DNA of 64,000 nucleotides. Origin: Schaalia dentiphila ATCC 17982. GTDB lineage: Bacteria > Actinomycetota > Actinomycetes > Actinomycetales > Actinomycetaceae. Both the position numbers and the translations under genes were made by a program. The notes below the pieces were generated by a model. It did no database searches and had not been told where the DNA came from. It was given only the letters and a program-made list of their open reading frames with translations. How positions within the stretch are numbered: position 1 is the stretch's first letter; every line of letters starts with the position of its first letter. The stretch lies in NCBI RefSeq assembly GCF_000154225.1, contig NZ_DS264586.1, positions 1,084,527-1,148,526 of the forward strand, given 5' to 3'. Positions 1 to 10,553 of this stretch are shown one piece after another.

Positions 1-2
1 TG

Positions 3-3000
3 ACAGTCTCCGACCTCGGCTCACTGACCGTTGCCCCCGTCAACGTCACCCAGGTCGCCCTCGGCTCTCCGACGGCGCTGCCCGCCGGCTCGAGTGCGAT
101 GCAGGGGGGTGACGTCCTCGGCGTCCTCAACGCTGCCGATGGCACCCTGTGGACAACGTCTGCGGCGTCTCCGAGCCCCTCCAATCTCGCCGACTCTGCA
201 GCTCTGGCCTCGAACATGGGGGCCAGTGCATTCGTGACCGGCGAGGACGGCTCCGTGTACTCCCTGTCGAACTCGGGAACGCTCACGACCGTCAAGCGCA
301 GCGGGTCAGTCGATCAAGCGAAGACCACTCAGGTCACCGGGATTCCCGATGGTGCCCGCCTTTCCATCACGGTCGTCGGCGATCAGGTTGTCGCCCTTGA
401 CTCTGCCTCTAACACCCTCTTTCTGCCCGGGAATAAGACCCTCGACCTCGGCGCGGCCGGTATAGAGGCCGATGCCGTCCTGCAGCAAGCCGGACCGAAG
501 GATGACTCGGTCCTGATGGCCACCGCCACCTCTCTTGTAGCGATTCCACTGACGGGTGGGCAACCCGTGATCACGCCCGCCGCCGAGGGGTCCCCGACCG
601 GCATCCCGGCGGCGCCCGTGCGGCATGAAGGATGTGCCTACGGTGCGTGGAGCGGATCGGGGGCGTATGTGCGCTCCTGCAAGGATCCGGCCTCGAACGA
701 GCAGATGGTCGTCGATACGCTCGTCTCCGCCCGTGAGGTTGTCTTCCGCACCAATCGCAAGGCCATCGTCCTCAACGACGTCGCCGAGGGGAACGTGTGG
801 TTGCCCGACTCAAACATGGTCCTGATGGACAACTGGGATGAGGTCGAGAATCAGCTCGAAGAGAGCGAAGAAGAGCAGGATAGCCCGGAGCTCACCAACG
901 AGGTGGCCGACCCGCAGCAGCGCGAGGAAAATACTCCGCCCGAGGCCGTCGACGACGAGTTTGGTATCCGCCCGGGACGCTCGACCATTCTGCCCGTCCT
1001 GGACAACGATTCCGACCTGGACGGGGACGTGCTCACCGCCACCCCGACCACGCAGCCGGGATGGGGTTCTGCGGTCGTGGCTCGTAGCGGGCGCGCCCTG
1101 CAAATCGAGGACGTATCAACAGACCAGAGCGGATCCACGTCCTTTACCTACGATGCCTCGGATGGGCGGGCTTCCGCTTCCGCCCACGTTCAGGTCACGA
1201 TCCACCCCTACGGCCAGAATGAGGCCCCCACTCAGGTGCGTTCTTCCTCCGTCAAGATCGGGGTGGGCGCGCAGATCCAGTACCAGGCCCTCAGTGACTG
1301 GCGTGATCCCGACGGTGACCCGATCTACCTCAAGGAGGTCCAGGCTCCGACTGGCCTGAACGTCTCATTCGTCGAAGATGGCACCGTAACCATCGCGGAG
1401 GAGGGGGCGTCGGCTGGCCCCAAGACCATCGTCCTGACGGTGGCTGACGACCAGGGTGCCGAGGCCCGCGGAGAGCTCGTGGTCAACGTCCAGGAGGCGG
1501 GCAACCTCCCGCCTTCGGCCAACGGCGACCTTTTCCAGGCTCAGCCGGGCGAGATCGTCACCCTTGACCCGCTCAAGAATGACACCGACCCCAACGGCGA
1601 TCCGCTCTCCCTCGCCGCCGTCTCCGGAGCCCCGTCGGGTGCGACTCTCACCCCGGACCTTGACCGAGGAACCATCGACTTTCGGGCGCAGCAGCCCGGA
1701 TCCTACTCCTTCGCCTACACGGTCTCTGACGGGATCGCGACGACGCTGGGTATCATCCGCGTGGAGGTTGTGGCTTCCTCCTCGGTGCGTCCTATCGCAG
1801 AGAACGACACCGCCGTCCTACCCCAGGGCGGATCTGTCCTGATCAATCCCCTGGGTAACGATTACGACCCCGCCGGAGGCATGCTCTCAGTGACCTCGGT
1901 GGATACGACGAAGGCGCCCGATATTGAGGTTGCGCTCATCGAACGCCACCTCCTGCGGATCACCGCCCATGCGGGCATTGACAAGACCGTGACCTTTTCC
2001 TACACGGTCTCTAATGGTCAGGGAAGTGCCACCGCCGAGGTGACCGTGATTCCCGGCGCTTCGGATCGCTCCGACATGGCACCCGTGCTGCGGCCGGACC
2101 GGGCGAAGGTGCGCGTCGGCGATGTCGGAACGGTCTCGGTTCTGTCCAACGACCGCTCCCCGGCCGGTCTGAACCTCCAGGTCGAGTCGACTCTCGAGTA
2201 CGACCAGGCCTCGGCGGTCGGAACGCCCTTCGTGACGGGTAACCAGGTGCGCCTTGAGGCCGGAACCAGCCCCGGACTCCTTGAAGTTACCTACTCGGTC
2301 ATCGACTCCGCCGGCAACCGCGCTTCCAGTACGGTCACCTTCGAGGTCATCCCGGATTCCGACAGCAACGAGGCCCCCCGTCCGAGGACCCTCAACGCGT
2401 GGACGAGCGCCGGTCAGGCCGTGACGATCCCTGTCACGCTGAGCGGCATCGATCCCGACGGCGACTCGGTGACGCTGGTCGGCGTGGACTCTTCACCGAC
2501 GCAGGGCGTGGCCACCGCCTCGGCCACCTGGATCGACTACACGCCCAACCGCGGGGCGGTCGGCACCGACACCTTCACCTACACGGTCGAGGACCGCAAG
2601 GGAGCGCGCGCCTCCGCCCGCGTGCGCGTCGCGATCTCCCCCTCACCCACGTCCAACCAGAACCCCGTGGCCGTCCCGGACACCGTGCAGGCCCGCCCTG
2701 ATCGCGTCCTCAACATCAACGTCCTGTCCAACGACGTCGATCCCGACGGCGACACGCTCACCCTGGACGAGGGTGGCCTGACGACGGCCACGCCCGCGCT
2801 CAATCCTCAGGTCCGCTCCGCGACCACGATCTCGGTGCGCACCCCATCCGAACCCGGCAACTACGCGGTCGCCTACACGGTCTCGGACGGCCGAGGCGGC
2901 TCCGCGACCGGTTTGGCCACCATCTACGTATCCGAGGACGTCCCCCTCAAGGCCCCCGTCGCCCGCGACGACTACGTGGCCTACACGGAGCTGCCCGAGG

Positions 3001-5591
3001 ACGGGTCGGCCGTGCGCGTGCGCGTCGTCGACAACGACGACGACCCCGACGGGTCGGTGGACGAGCTGAAGGTCACCACCGGCGAGACCGGGGTGAACGT
3101 GAGCGGCCAGGACCTGCTCATCCCGGTCTCCGATCAGCTGCGCCTCGTCGTCTACACGATCACCGACCGCGACGGACTGACCAACTCCGCCGTCGTCACC
3201 GTGCCCGGACGCAACGCCACCGCGCCCTTCCTGAACAACGCGAACCTCCCGATCGAGGTGGACGCGGGATCCCAGCGCACGATCTCCCTCGCCGACTACG
3301 TCATCGTGCGATCGGGGCGTTCTGCGCAGCTGGTGGAGGGGTCCTCTCCGGCCGCCCAGGCGGGGCTGACGTCGGTGAGCGCCGAGGGTGCGACGCAGTT
3401 GACGATCAGCGCGGCCGAGAGCTTCTCCGGAAACACGGCATTCACCATTCAGGTCAGCGACGGGGATGACGCGGGCGCTCTGTCATCGAGCCTGTCCGTA
3501 CCCGTTCGGGTGCGCGCGACCCAGAACCAGCCGCCCACCTTCACCCCGACCGGCGTGCGCGTCGAGGCCGGGGGCGAGGCCGTCACCCAGAACCTGGCGC
3601 TCGGAGTCACCGATCCCGAGGGCGGCGACCCCTCGACCTTCACCTACTCGGTGGGCACCGTCCCCGATGGCATCAGCGCCTCGGTGTCGGGTTCGACGCT
3701 CACCGTGACCGCGGCCCAGGGCACGGCCCGAGGCCCGGCCGGAAGCATCGCTGTGAGCGTGACCGACACGGACGGCAACTCGGTGTCGGGTTCCGTCCCC
3801 GTCGAGGTCGTGGCCTCCTCCAAGCCTCACGTCAGCGCGCCTGACTACCAGGAACGGGCCCGGGTTGACGAAACGGTGCGGGTGGACGTCGCCTCCCGTG
3901 CCATCAATCCCTTCCCCGATTCCCCGCTCACGCTCGAGGGCACGGTCGTGGGACTGGGAGCCGGGCGGGTGCACGCCGAGGGGACGGTCGTGTCGATCAC
4001 CCCCGACGCGGTGGGAACCATCAAGGTCACCTACCGCCTCAACGACTACCTGGGCGACCCGTCTCGCTCGGCCCAGGGCAACATCACCGTCACCGTCGTC
4101 GGTGCGCCGGATGCCCCCACGGGAGTGCGCGCCGAGGCCAGGGGGACGAGCGGCGCTCGCGTGACCTTCACCCCGGGTGCGACCAACGGCGCCACCGTCA
4201 CCGGCTACCGGGTCCTTGACGCTGACTCGGGCCAGCAGGTGTCGGCCACCTGCACCGCCGGCTCGTGTACGGTCGATGGGCTCAGCGCCGGTCGCGGCTA
4301 CTCCTTCTCCGTTGTCGCCACCAGCAGCGAGGGCGATTCCAAGCCCTCCGCGGCGTCGAATAGGATTACGACGGTCGGAAAGCCCAGCCAGATGGTTGCG
4401 CCCAAGGTGGAGGCCGGTGACTCGGTGTTGAAGGTCTCGTGGGTTGCTCCTGAGAGTGACGGCGGGTCGAAGATCGACCACTACGAGGTCCAGGTCAACA
4501 CCGACGAACCGATCACCGTGCATGGACTGTCGACCACGCTCTCCGTGGTCAACGGGCACGACTACGCCGTTCGGGTCCGGGCCGTCAACGGCGAGGGTCA
4601 GGCCGGACCGTGGTCCTCGCCCACCAGCGGGCATCCTCATCCCTCACACGTTGCCCCGGACGAGCCGGTGGTCACCGTGACCACCGAACGCTGGGAGGGA
4701 CAAGGCGTGATCGTGGCGAAAGTCTTCGTCTCGTGGACGGTCGGCAACAGTGGCGGCAGCGGATGGGGCCAGACAACCATCAACGTTAACGGCGAGTCGC
4801 AGAACGTCACGGGGGACACGCGCAAGCTCAAGGTGGTCCTCGAGGATTCGGCGACAACAGCGACCGTGACCGTGACCGTGCGCAACCTTGAAGGTGACGC
4901 CACCACGTCGGCCCCCCAGACCGTGCGCATCCCGCCGAACCCGAACACGCCGCCCTTCGAGATCGACCCTCCGACGATCACGGCGACGGGCAACTCCGGC
5001 CAGCTCCACGTCACGAACGTCAATGTCAAGCCCGGGCGAGGCTACGTGGCTTCTGACCTCGCCGTGTTCTGGGGCAAGAGCGGTGCCGAGTGTGCCGACA
5101 AGGCGCGTGCCAACGACGAAAACCGCAAGGTTCAGGGCACGAACTTTGTATGGAACGGCGGAGCCGGCAGCGACGGGGTCGCGCAGGACTTCTACTTCTG
5201 CCAGATCTCGACCTCGGGCCTGGTATCGAGCGCCATCAGGGTTTCCGGTACCCCGAGGAACGACCACGCCGCCGCTCCGGTCCCCCCGGACAAGGATTGG
5301 GCGAACATCCCGATTCACGCGGACTATGCGAGCTACCCCGACGGTGGCTTCGCGGTGGGGATCCGTCGCACCAGGGAGATCGAGGGCCTGTGCACCTACG
5401 GCTGCCGCCTGAAGGTCGTCGACTCGGCGAGCGGCCAGACGATCTACAAGCAGAGCGACGCCGTCATATCGCCCACTGAGACCCCGGCCCTTCGGGTCCT
5501 TGGCTCCGAACTGCCAAACGATGGCGGCTACAAGGTCGCCCTCTTCATCACCCTGTCGACGGGCAAAGAGATCATCAAGTACATGCACTAG
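3..5591 (+). CDS. Giant Ig-like/cadherin-like and fibronectin type III surface protein (5' end outside window)
   Basis: The reading frame is open from the first bases of the window, so the N-terminus is missing; 1862 residues are visible. Comparison with the paralogue at 59248 suggests that about 90 residues are lost, including an N-terminal membrane anchor. The first 250-300 residues look like a beta-rich head. About eleven Ig-like modules follow, marked by acidic turns such as NDTDPNGD, GIDPDGDS and NDVDPDGDT. Three fibronectin type III-like modules come next (around 4100-4920), then a C-terminal domain with paired cysteines. No LPXTG sorting signal is present; the protein ends KEIIKYMH. 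The gene heads the moxR-DUF58-transglutaminase-kinase cluster, as the fn3 gene does in the bifidobacterial PFNA cluster. A role in surface contact or adhesion is inferred. Confidence 0.9.
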   Translation, partial: TVSDLGSLTVAPVNVTQVALGSPTALPAGSSAMQGGDVLGVLNAADGTLWTTSAASPSPSNLADSAALASNMGASAFVTGEDGSVYSLSNSGTLTTVKRSGSVDQAKTTQVTGIPDGARLSITVVGDQVVALDSASNTLFLPGNKTLDLGAAGIEADAVLQQAGPKDDSVLMATATSLVAIPLTGGQPVITPAAEGSPTGIPAAPVRHEGCAYGAWSGSGAYVRSCKDPASNEQMVVDTLVSAREVVFRTNRKAIVLNDVAEGNVWLPDSNMVLMDNWDEVENQLEESEEEQDSPELTNEVADPQQREENTPPEAVDDEFGIRPGRSTILPVLDNDSDLDGDVLTATPTTQPGWGSAVVARSGRALQIEDVSTDQSGSTSFTYDASDGRASASAHVQVTIHPYGQNEAPTQVRSSSVKIGVGAQIQYQALSDWRDPDGDPIYLKEVQAPTGLNVSFVEDGTVTIAEEGASAGPKTIVLTVADDQGAEARGELVVNVQEAGNLPPSANGDLFQAQPGEIVTLDPLKNDTDPNGDPLSLAAVSGAPSGATLTPDLDRGTIDFRAQQPGSYSFAYTVSDGIATTLGIIRVEVVASSSVRPIAENDTAVLPQGGSVLINPLGNDYDPAGGMLSVTSVDTTKAPDIEVALIERHLLRITAHAGIDKTVTFSYTVSNGQGSATAEVTVIPGASDRSDMAPVLRPDRAKVRVGDVGTVSVLSNDRSPAGLNLQVESTLEYDQASAVGTPFVTGNQVRLEAGTSPGLLEVTYSVIDSAGNRASSTVTFEVIPDSDSNEAPRPRTLNAWTSAGQAVTIPVTLSGIDPDGDSVTLVGVDSSPTQGVATASATWIDYTPNRGAVGTDTFTYTVEDRKGARASARVRVAISPSPTSNQNPVAVPDTVQARPDRVLNINVLSNDVDPDGDTLTLDEGGLTTATPALNPQVRSATTISVRTPSEPGNYAVAYTVSDGRGGSATGLATIYVSEDVPLKAPVARDDYVAYTELPEDGSAVRVRVVDNDDDPDGSVDELKVTTGETGVNVSGQDLLIPVSDQLRLVVYTITDRDGLTNSAVVTVPGRNATAPFLNNANLPIEVDAGSQRTISLADYVIVRSGRSAQLVEGSSPAAQAGLTSVSAEGATQLTISAAESFSGNTAFTIQVSDGDDAGALSSSLSVPVRVRATQNQPPTFTPTGVRVEAGGEAVTQNLALGVTDPEGGDPSTFTYSVGTVPDGISASVSGSTLTVTAAQGTARGPAGSIAVSVTDTDGNSVSGSVPVEVVASSKPHVSAPDYQERARVDETVRVDVASRAINPFPDSPLTLEGTVVGLGAGRVHAEGTVVSITPDAVGTIKVTYRLNDYLGDPSRSAQGNITVTVVGAPDAPTGVRAEARGTSGARVTFTPGATNGATVTGYRVLDADSGQQVSATCTAGSCTVDGLSAGRGYSFSVVATSSEGDSKPSAASNRITTVGKPSQMVAPKVEAGDSVLKVSWVAPESDGGSKIDHYEVQVNTDEPITVHGLSTTLSVVNGHDYAVRVRAVNGEGQAGPWSSPTSGHPHPSHVAPDEPVVTVTTERWEGQGVIVAKVFVSWTVGNSGGSGWGQTTINVNGESQNVTGDTRKLKVVLEDSATTATVTVTVRNLEGDATTSAPQTVRIPPNPNTPPFEIDPPTITATGNSGQLHVTNVNVKPGRGYVASDLAVFWGKSGAECADKARANDENRKVQGTNFVWNGGAGSDGVAQDFYFCQISTSGLVSSAIRVSGTPRNDHAAAPVPPDKDWANIPIHADYASYPDGGFAVGIRRTREIEGLCTYGCRLKVVDSASGQTIYKQSDAVISPTETPALRVLGSELPNDGGYKVALFITLSTGKEIIKYMH

Positions 5592-5668
5592 GACACGGTC
5601 CCGAGCGGGAAAGCCCGGGAACCAGCCCACAGGCAACCAACACAACGACCGAAGAGAAAAGGATACTC

Positions 5669-6634
5669 ATGTCACTGTCCATTGAGGACGCGACGCGTTT
5701 CGCCCAGGTGTTCAAGAACCTCGTCAACGGGGTCTCCGTGGCAGTCTTGGACAAGCGCCAGGCGGTGCGCCTCGCGCTCACGACCATGTTTGCCGGAGGA
5801 CACCTGCTGCTCGAAGACGCACCGGGCACCGGAAAGACCGCCCTGGCGCGCGCGATCAGCGCCGTCATCGATGGCACGCACTCGCGTATCCAGTTCACCC
5901 CCGACCTGCTGCCCTCCGACATCACGGGCGTGAACATGTTCAACCAGAAGACCGGCGAGTGGGTCTTCCACGCGGGCCCCGTCTTCGCTGAGATCGTTCT
6001 GGCGGACGAGATCAACCGCGCCTCGCCGAAGACCCAGTCGGCCCTCCTGGAGGTCATGGAGGAAGCGCAGGTCACGGTGGACGGCGTGCGTCGCCCCGCA
6101 CCCCAGCCCTTCATGGTCATCGCGACCCAGAACCCCGTCGAGCAGGCCGGAACATACCCCCTGCCCGAAGCCCAGCTGGACCGCTTCCTCATGAAGACCT
6201 CGATCGGCTACCCCTCGCGTAGCGCCATGATCGACGTCCTTGACGGCTCGGCCTCGCCCGACCGATCCAAGAACCTCCAACCCATGGTGTCCGGCCAGGA
6301 CATCGTCGCATGGTCCGCACTTGCAGCGGATAACCACACGGACCGCGCCGTCCTGGACTACGTGGCCGCCCTCGCGGAAGCCACGCGAGAGGACGAGTCT
6401 TCCATGCTGGGTGTCTCGACGCGCGGTGCGATCGGCATGGTCCGATGCACCCGCGTGTGGGCCGCCGCCCAGGGACGCAACTTTGTCCTGCCCGACGACG
6501 TCAAGGCGCTCGCCGTCCCCGTGTGGGCCCACCGCATTGTCGTTGACCCCGACGCCGCCTTCTCCGGTGCCACCTCCGAGGGCGTCATCCAGCGCGCCCT
6601 CACCTCGGTCCCCGCACCCGCGGTCGGCGCGTAA
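5669..6634 (+). CDS. MoxR-family AAA+ ATPase
   Basis: This is a 321-residue AAA+ ATPase of the MoxR type, probably a chaperone that acts with the next gene product. Walker A is APGTGKT with Lys56. Walker B is VLADEINRAS with Asp114 and Glu115, the usual MoxR form. A conserved TQNPVEQ stretch lies near residue 155. The ATG follows an AAAAGGA ribosome site by about 7 bases, 77 bases after the giant surface gene, and the next gene begins 17 bases after its stop. MoxR/DUF58 pairs are a well-known co-occurrence in bacteria, often with a transglutaminase-like protein as here. Length and motifs are normal for the family. Confidence 0.95.
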   Translation: MSLSIEDATRFAQVFKNLVNGVSVAVLDKRQAVRLALTTMFAGGHLLLEDAPGTGKTALARAISAVIDGTHSRIQFTPDLLPSDITGVNMFNQKTGEWVFHAGPVFAEIVLADEINRASPKTQSALLEVMEEAQVTVDGVRRPAPQPFMVIATQNPVEQAGTYPLPEAQLDRFLMKTSIGYPSRSAMIDVLDGSASPDRSKNLQPMVSGQDIVAWSALAADNHTDRAVLDYVAALAEATREDESSMLGVSTRGAIGMVRCTRVWAAAQGRNFVLPDDVKALAVPVWAHRIVVDPDAAFSGATSEGVIQRALTSVPAPAVGA

Positions 6635-6651
6635 GGAGCCTCTCGGTAGAA

Positions 6652-7881
6652 GTGATGGAAGGGAAGCGTTCGGATAGCGCAGACGGGGTCGGGCACCGCA
6701 GGGAGCAGACCGGCCGTCCGTGGCCCCTCGCGGCGCTCGCGGGAGCCGTCACGCCGATCGGCTGGGCCGTCATCGTGCTCATCGTCGCCGGCGTCGCGGT
6801 CGCCGCGGTGTTCCAGTGGGTCGAGGCGTTGGCGTGCGCGCTTGCTGGCGTCGTCGCGCTCGTGCTGGCGGCCACCCGCGTCGCGTGGAAGCCCCCGCAC
6901 CTCGTGTCGATCCGCGTCCCCAACGAGCGCATCGTCGCCGGCCAGACTGCCGTCGGGGAGATCACGGTGCGCAACGAACGCAACCGGCCCGTGCGGTCGG
7001 GCATCATCGAGCTACCGATCGGCTCGGGCACCGGTGAATTCGTCGTGCCCCCGCTGGGTGCGCGACGGTCGTGGGACGAAATGTTCCTCATCTCCTCGCG
7101 TCACCGCGGCGTCATCAACGTGGGTCCGGCGCGTTCGGTGCGCTCTGATGCCCTTGGACTGCTGCGCCGCGTGCGCGTGTGGGACGAGCCCGTCATCCTT
7201 CACGTGCACCCGAGAACCGTGCGCGTTCCCTTCGACGCCACCGGCTTCCAGCTGGATGTCGAGGGTGTGTCCACGGGCAGGCTCTCCAGCTCCGACGTGT
7301 CCTTTCACGCGCTGCGCGACTACGAGCCCGGGGACGATCGGCGCGCCGTCCACTGGCAGTCGACCGCCCGCCTGGGCAAGCTCATCGTCCGCCAGTACGA
7401 GGAAACGCACCGTTCCCACCACGTCATTGTGCTGGACACCTCCCGCGACGTCTGGGATCACGACTCCTTTGAGACGGCGGTCTCCGTCGCCGCCTCGCTC
7501 GCTCTGGCCAGCCTGCGCGAGTCTCGTCCCGTGTCGGTCACAACGACGGAGGCTTGGCTGCCGTCGGGTAGCGCCATGCGCCTTCTGGACACCCTTTCCG
7601 AGATCAAGGCGGGTTCCGGAGGGGACCTGGCTCTGCGCGTGCGCGAGGCAGTGGCTGAGCGCCCCGGAGTCTCGGCCCTCACCCTCGTGGTCGGCCCGAA
7701 GGTGAGCGATGTCGACGCCGCGCACCTGGCGCGGCTGGCTCCCATTGACGTCCCCGTTTCCATCATCCGAATCGGTGGGGCTGAGGGACGAACCAGGCGA
7801 GACCTCGGGCGAGGGGTGCTCCTCGACTGCTCGCGCCTTGAGGACCTGCCGCGCATTATCGTTGCCGGAGGGCTTGCATGA
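6652..7881 (+). CDS. DUF58 domain membrane protein
   Basis: This 409-residue protein has two N-terminal hydrophobic segments (about residues 22-75) and then a DUF58 domain. The diagnostic stretch is YEPGDDRRAVHWQSTARL near residue 222. It is the partner of the MoxR ATPase just upstream and probably has a von Willebrand A-like fold. GTG at 6652 is directly followed by ATG at 6655; an AGGAG lies 13-16 bases upstream, so either could be used. Its stop overlaps the next start as ATGA at 7878, which implies translational coupling. The biochemical function of DUF58 proteins is not settled; a role with MoxR in maturing surface proteins is inferred from context. Confidence 0.9.
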   Translation: MMEGKRSDSADGVGHRREQTGRPWPLAALAGAVTPIGWAVIVLIVAGVAVAAVFQWVEALACALAGVVALVLAATRVAWKPPHLVSIRVPNERIVAGQTAVGEITVRNERNRPVRSGIIELPIGSGTGEFVVPPLGARRSWDEMFLISSRHRGVINVGPARSVRSDALGLLRRVRVWDEPVILHVHPRTVRVPFDATGFQLDVEGVSTGRLSSSDVSFHALRDYEPGDDRRAVHWQSTARLGKLIVRQYEETHRSHHVIVLDTSRDVWDHDSFETAVSVAASLALASLRESRPVSVTTTEAWLPSGSAMRLLDTLSEIKAGSGGDLALRVREAVAERPGVSALTLVVGPKVSDVDAAHLARLAPIDVPVSIIRIGGAEGRTRRDLGRGVLLDCSRLEDLPRIIVAGGLA

Positions 7882-10553
7882 CCACCAGCGTTGATACCAA
7901 GCCTCGCGCACAAAGGGTTGAATCGCAGGCTCAGACGACACCGACGTCCCCCGTTGCAACCGAGGTGCGAGCGTCCTCCGTTCCTTCTGCCTCTTCCCGC
8001 GACGGCGACCGTCCCAACGTGGGGCCGCAGGGGCCTCGTCCCAAGACGACGCGTTCGCGCCTCCTGACCGTCACACAGCGTTTCGCGACGTACCGGTCGA
8101 GCTTGCCGATATGGTCCCTCCTGGTTCTTGCCTTCCTCTTCGTGGGGCCTGTCGCGGCCTTTGAACCGGTCTTCGGTGGCGGAGTTGGTGCGATCGCTGC
8201 CGGAGCAGGAGTGGCCTGCGGCCTGGCGATCGCCGCGGCCTCTACCTACTGGCGGTGGGATGCACTCACGACGGTCTTAAGTGTTGTGGTGACCTACTTC
8301 CTGGTCGGCAGCGGTGCCGCGCTGCGCTCAGAGGCGCTGTACGGCTTCCTACCCACGGGGCAGACCCTGCAGGTCATGGTGCTCGGATCCTTCCGTGCCT
8401 GGAAGGACCTGTTGACGCTCACGCCCCCGGTGTCGGTCTACTCCGGACCGGCGCTGGTGCCGTGGATGTGCGGCCTGGTCCTGGCGGTCCTGGCGGGCCT
8501 GATAACTGCGTGTGCCGGACGGGCCGTCCCGGGGTCCATCCCCGTCGTGGCGATGGCGGTTATCGCCGTGTTTTTTGGGCTCGCTCGCTATCCTCTTCCT
8601 CTGTCGCTGGTCCTGGTCTGGTGGGCGCTTGTGGTCGCCTGGTGGGCGAGCGCCGCACAGTACCAGAGAATCACCCTGGGGCAGGATGTGCTCGTGGGAC
8701 GAGCAAGTTCGCCTGGCGGCGAGGCGACGGTTGGGCGTCGTTCTCGCTCGACCGTCTACGTGGGGAGGCGAGCGCTTGGTGCCATCGTCGTTCTCGCGGT
8801 CTCCGTCGGCGTGGCGATGCCGGCTGCGGCGGTCCTGGGGTCCTCCCGCGGGCGCCTTGTTGGGCGCGACCTGATTCAGCCGCCCATTGACGTTCAGGCG
8901 TTCCCTTCCCCGATGTCTTCCTTCCGTCACTACACGACGGATCTGAAGGACGAGACGCTGCTGACCGTCTCAGATCTACCTGAGAACCAGCGTGTGCGAA
9001 TCGCCGCGATGGACGTCTACGACGGTACGACCTTTGGCATGTCCCGGAAGAGAGACGACGGACATACGGGTTACATCCCGGTTCATACGACCATCCCCGG
9101 TCGCGCGCAGGGCACGTCAGTGGTGACGCTCACGACCACAGGACTGTCAGGCCCGTGGGTTCCCGTCCTGGGAACTCCCTCGCAGATCGCTTTCACTGGC
9201 GGGCAGGCAGCCCAGCAGAAGAAGGGCCTCCATGTCGATACGTGGGCGAATGCGGCTCTGACCACCGGCCCCGTCGGTTCGATGAGCTACAACGTGACCA
9301 CGGAGTTCGTCGCGCCTGTGCGCGACGAAGAACTGGCTAACCTCGTGGCGGTGTCGGCAACCCTGGAGGACAAGAATGTTCCCGACGGCCTCGCTGATAG
9401 GGCCGCCGAGCTCACACAGAACGCGTCGACGCCGCTCGCGGCGGCGCGAGCCATCGAACACTACTTGTCCACCAACGGCTATTACCTCAACGAGAACACT
9501 CGTTTTTCGCGGCCGGGCGTGCGCAGCGATCGGCTGGAGCGCATGCTGGCCTCCGACGAGAACCTGATTGGCGACGATCAGCAGTACACGGCTCTCATGG
9601 CTCTTATGCTGCACCAGTTGGGCATCAACGCGCGCGTCGTCATGGGAGCCTACCCCGAGGGCGGCTCCCAGGGAGGTGCCGCGACCCTGCGTGGATCCGA
9701 TATTCGCGCGTGGGTTGAGGTCGAGTTCTCGGGCGGTGTCTGGGGCGTGTTCGACCCGACTCCGCCGCGCGATCATGTGCCGCAGACTCAGGTGCCCAAG
9801 CCTCGTTCCGTCCCGCGCCCGCAGGTCCTGCAGCCGCCGGAGCCTCCCGAGCCCCCGGCTGAGATGCCTCCGCCCACACGAGACCAGAACGCCGACCCCC
9901 TCAAGCCGCCCGAGGTGGGCCTTCCCTGGGGTCTCATCGCCGCAGGTTCGGGCGCTGTCTTCCTCCTCGCTATTCCACCCCTGGCGATCCTGGTGTTCAA
10001 GGCGGGCCGGCGCAGGCGTCGCCGCAGGGCCTCCCCCGGCGAGGCGCTGGTGGGTTCGTGGGACGAGATCGTGGACCTGGCTGCCGACTATGGCCTGCGT
10101 ATCGATCTGGGACGCACTCGTCAGGAGACCGCGTGGGCTCTTTCCTCCCAGTGGGAACTGGGGCAAGACCCGGGCGATCCCTTTGCGCTGGTGACGGACG
10201 AGGTAAACCTTGGCGAGGACGGGGCGACCTCCTCCTCGGATAGTGCAGGCGTCGCCGACAAGGGGCGCTACGTGATTGATGGCTGGAGCCGTTTCGGAGG
10301 TGACGTTCCCGCTCCCGTCGTCATCGCGCGCTTCGCAGACGTCGCTAACTTTGCTTCTAATGGTTTTTCGCGCGACAGTGCACGCGCCGCGTGGGCACAG
10401 GTGAGGGACCTGCGCGACCAGGTGTCCAAGCGTGCGGGCTTCCTCGCGCGCGTGCGCCGGGCTTTCTCCCTGCGCAGTCTGCGCATGCGCCGCAAGCTAC
10501 GCAGGGTTACTCCCGTGGTCGGGCGGACGATGCGAGAGGAGAACGATCAGTGA
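7878..10553 (+). CDS. Transglutaminase-like membrane protein (TgpA type) lacking the catalytic Cys and His
   Basis: This 891-residue protein has an N-terminal block of about six membrane segments (residues 75-330), a large extracytoplasmic transglutaminase-like domain, a proline-rich linker and one more membrane segment near 690-715. The fold is recognisable from GINARVVMG and VFDPTPP. The position of the catalytic Cys in active homologues (GxCxQ) is Asp567 in GDDQQYTAL, and the His of HAWVEV is Arg610 in IRAWVEV. Only the Asp of DPTP (Asp626) remains. It is therefore probably a non-catalytic relative, perhaps a scaffold or peptide-binding protein. It overlaps its neighbours at both ends (ATGA at 7878, GTGA at 10550), so it is expressed with them. 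Confidence 0.88.
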   Translation: MTTSVDTKPRAQRVESQAQTTPTSPVATEVRASSVPSASSRDGDRPNVGPQGPRPKTTRSRLLTVTQRFATYRSSLPIWSLLVLAFLFVGPVAAFEPVFGGGVGAIAAGAGVACGLAIAAASTYWRWDALTTVLSVVVTYFLVGSGAALRSEALYGFLPTGQTLQVMVLGSFRAWKDLLTLTPPVSVYSGPALVPWMCGLVLAVLAGLITACAGRAVPGSIPVVAMAVIAVFFGLARYPLPLSLVLVWWALVVAWWASAAQYQRITLGQDVLVGRASSPGGEATVGRRSRSTVYVGRRALGAIVVLAVSVGVAMPAAAVLGSSRGRLVGRDLIQPPIDVQAFPSPMSSFRHYTTDLKDETLLTVSDLPENQRVRIAAMDVYDGTTFGMSRKRDDGHTGYIPVHTTIPGRAQGTSVVTLTTTGLSGPWVPVLGTPSQIAFTGGQAAQQKKGLHVDTWANAALTTGPVGSMSYNVTTEFVAPVRDEELANLVAVSATLEDKNVPDGLADRAAELTQNASTPLAAARAIEHYLSTNGYYLNENTRFSRPGVRSDRLERMLASDENLIGDDQQYTALMALMLHQLGINARVVMGAYPEGGSQGGAATLRGSDIRAWVEVEFSGGVWGVFDPTPPRDHVPQTQVPKPRSVPRPQVLQPPEPPEPPAEMPPPTRDQNADPLKPPEVGLPWGLIAAGSGAVFLLAIPPLAILVFKAGRRRRRRRASPGEALVGSWDEIVDLAADYGLRIDLGRTRQETAWALSSQWELGQDPGDPFALVTDEVNLGEDGATSSSDSAGVADKGRYVIDGWSRFGGDVPAPVVIARFADVANFASNGFSRDSARAAWAQVRDLRDQVSKRAGFLARVRRAFSLRSLRMRRKLRRVTPVVGRTMREENDQ

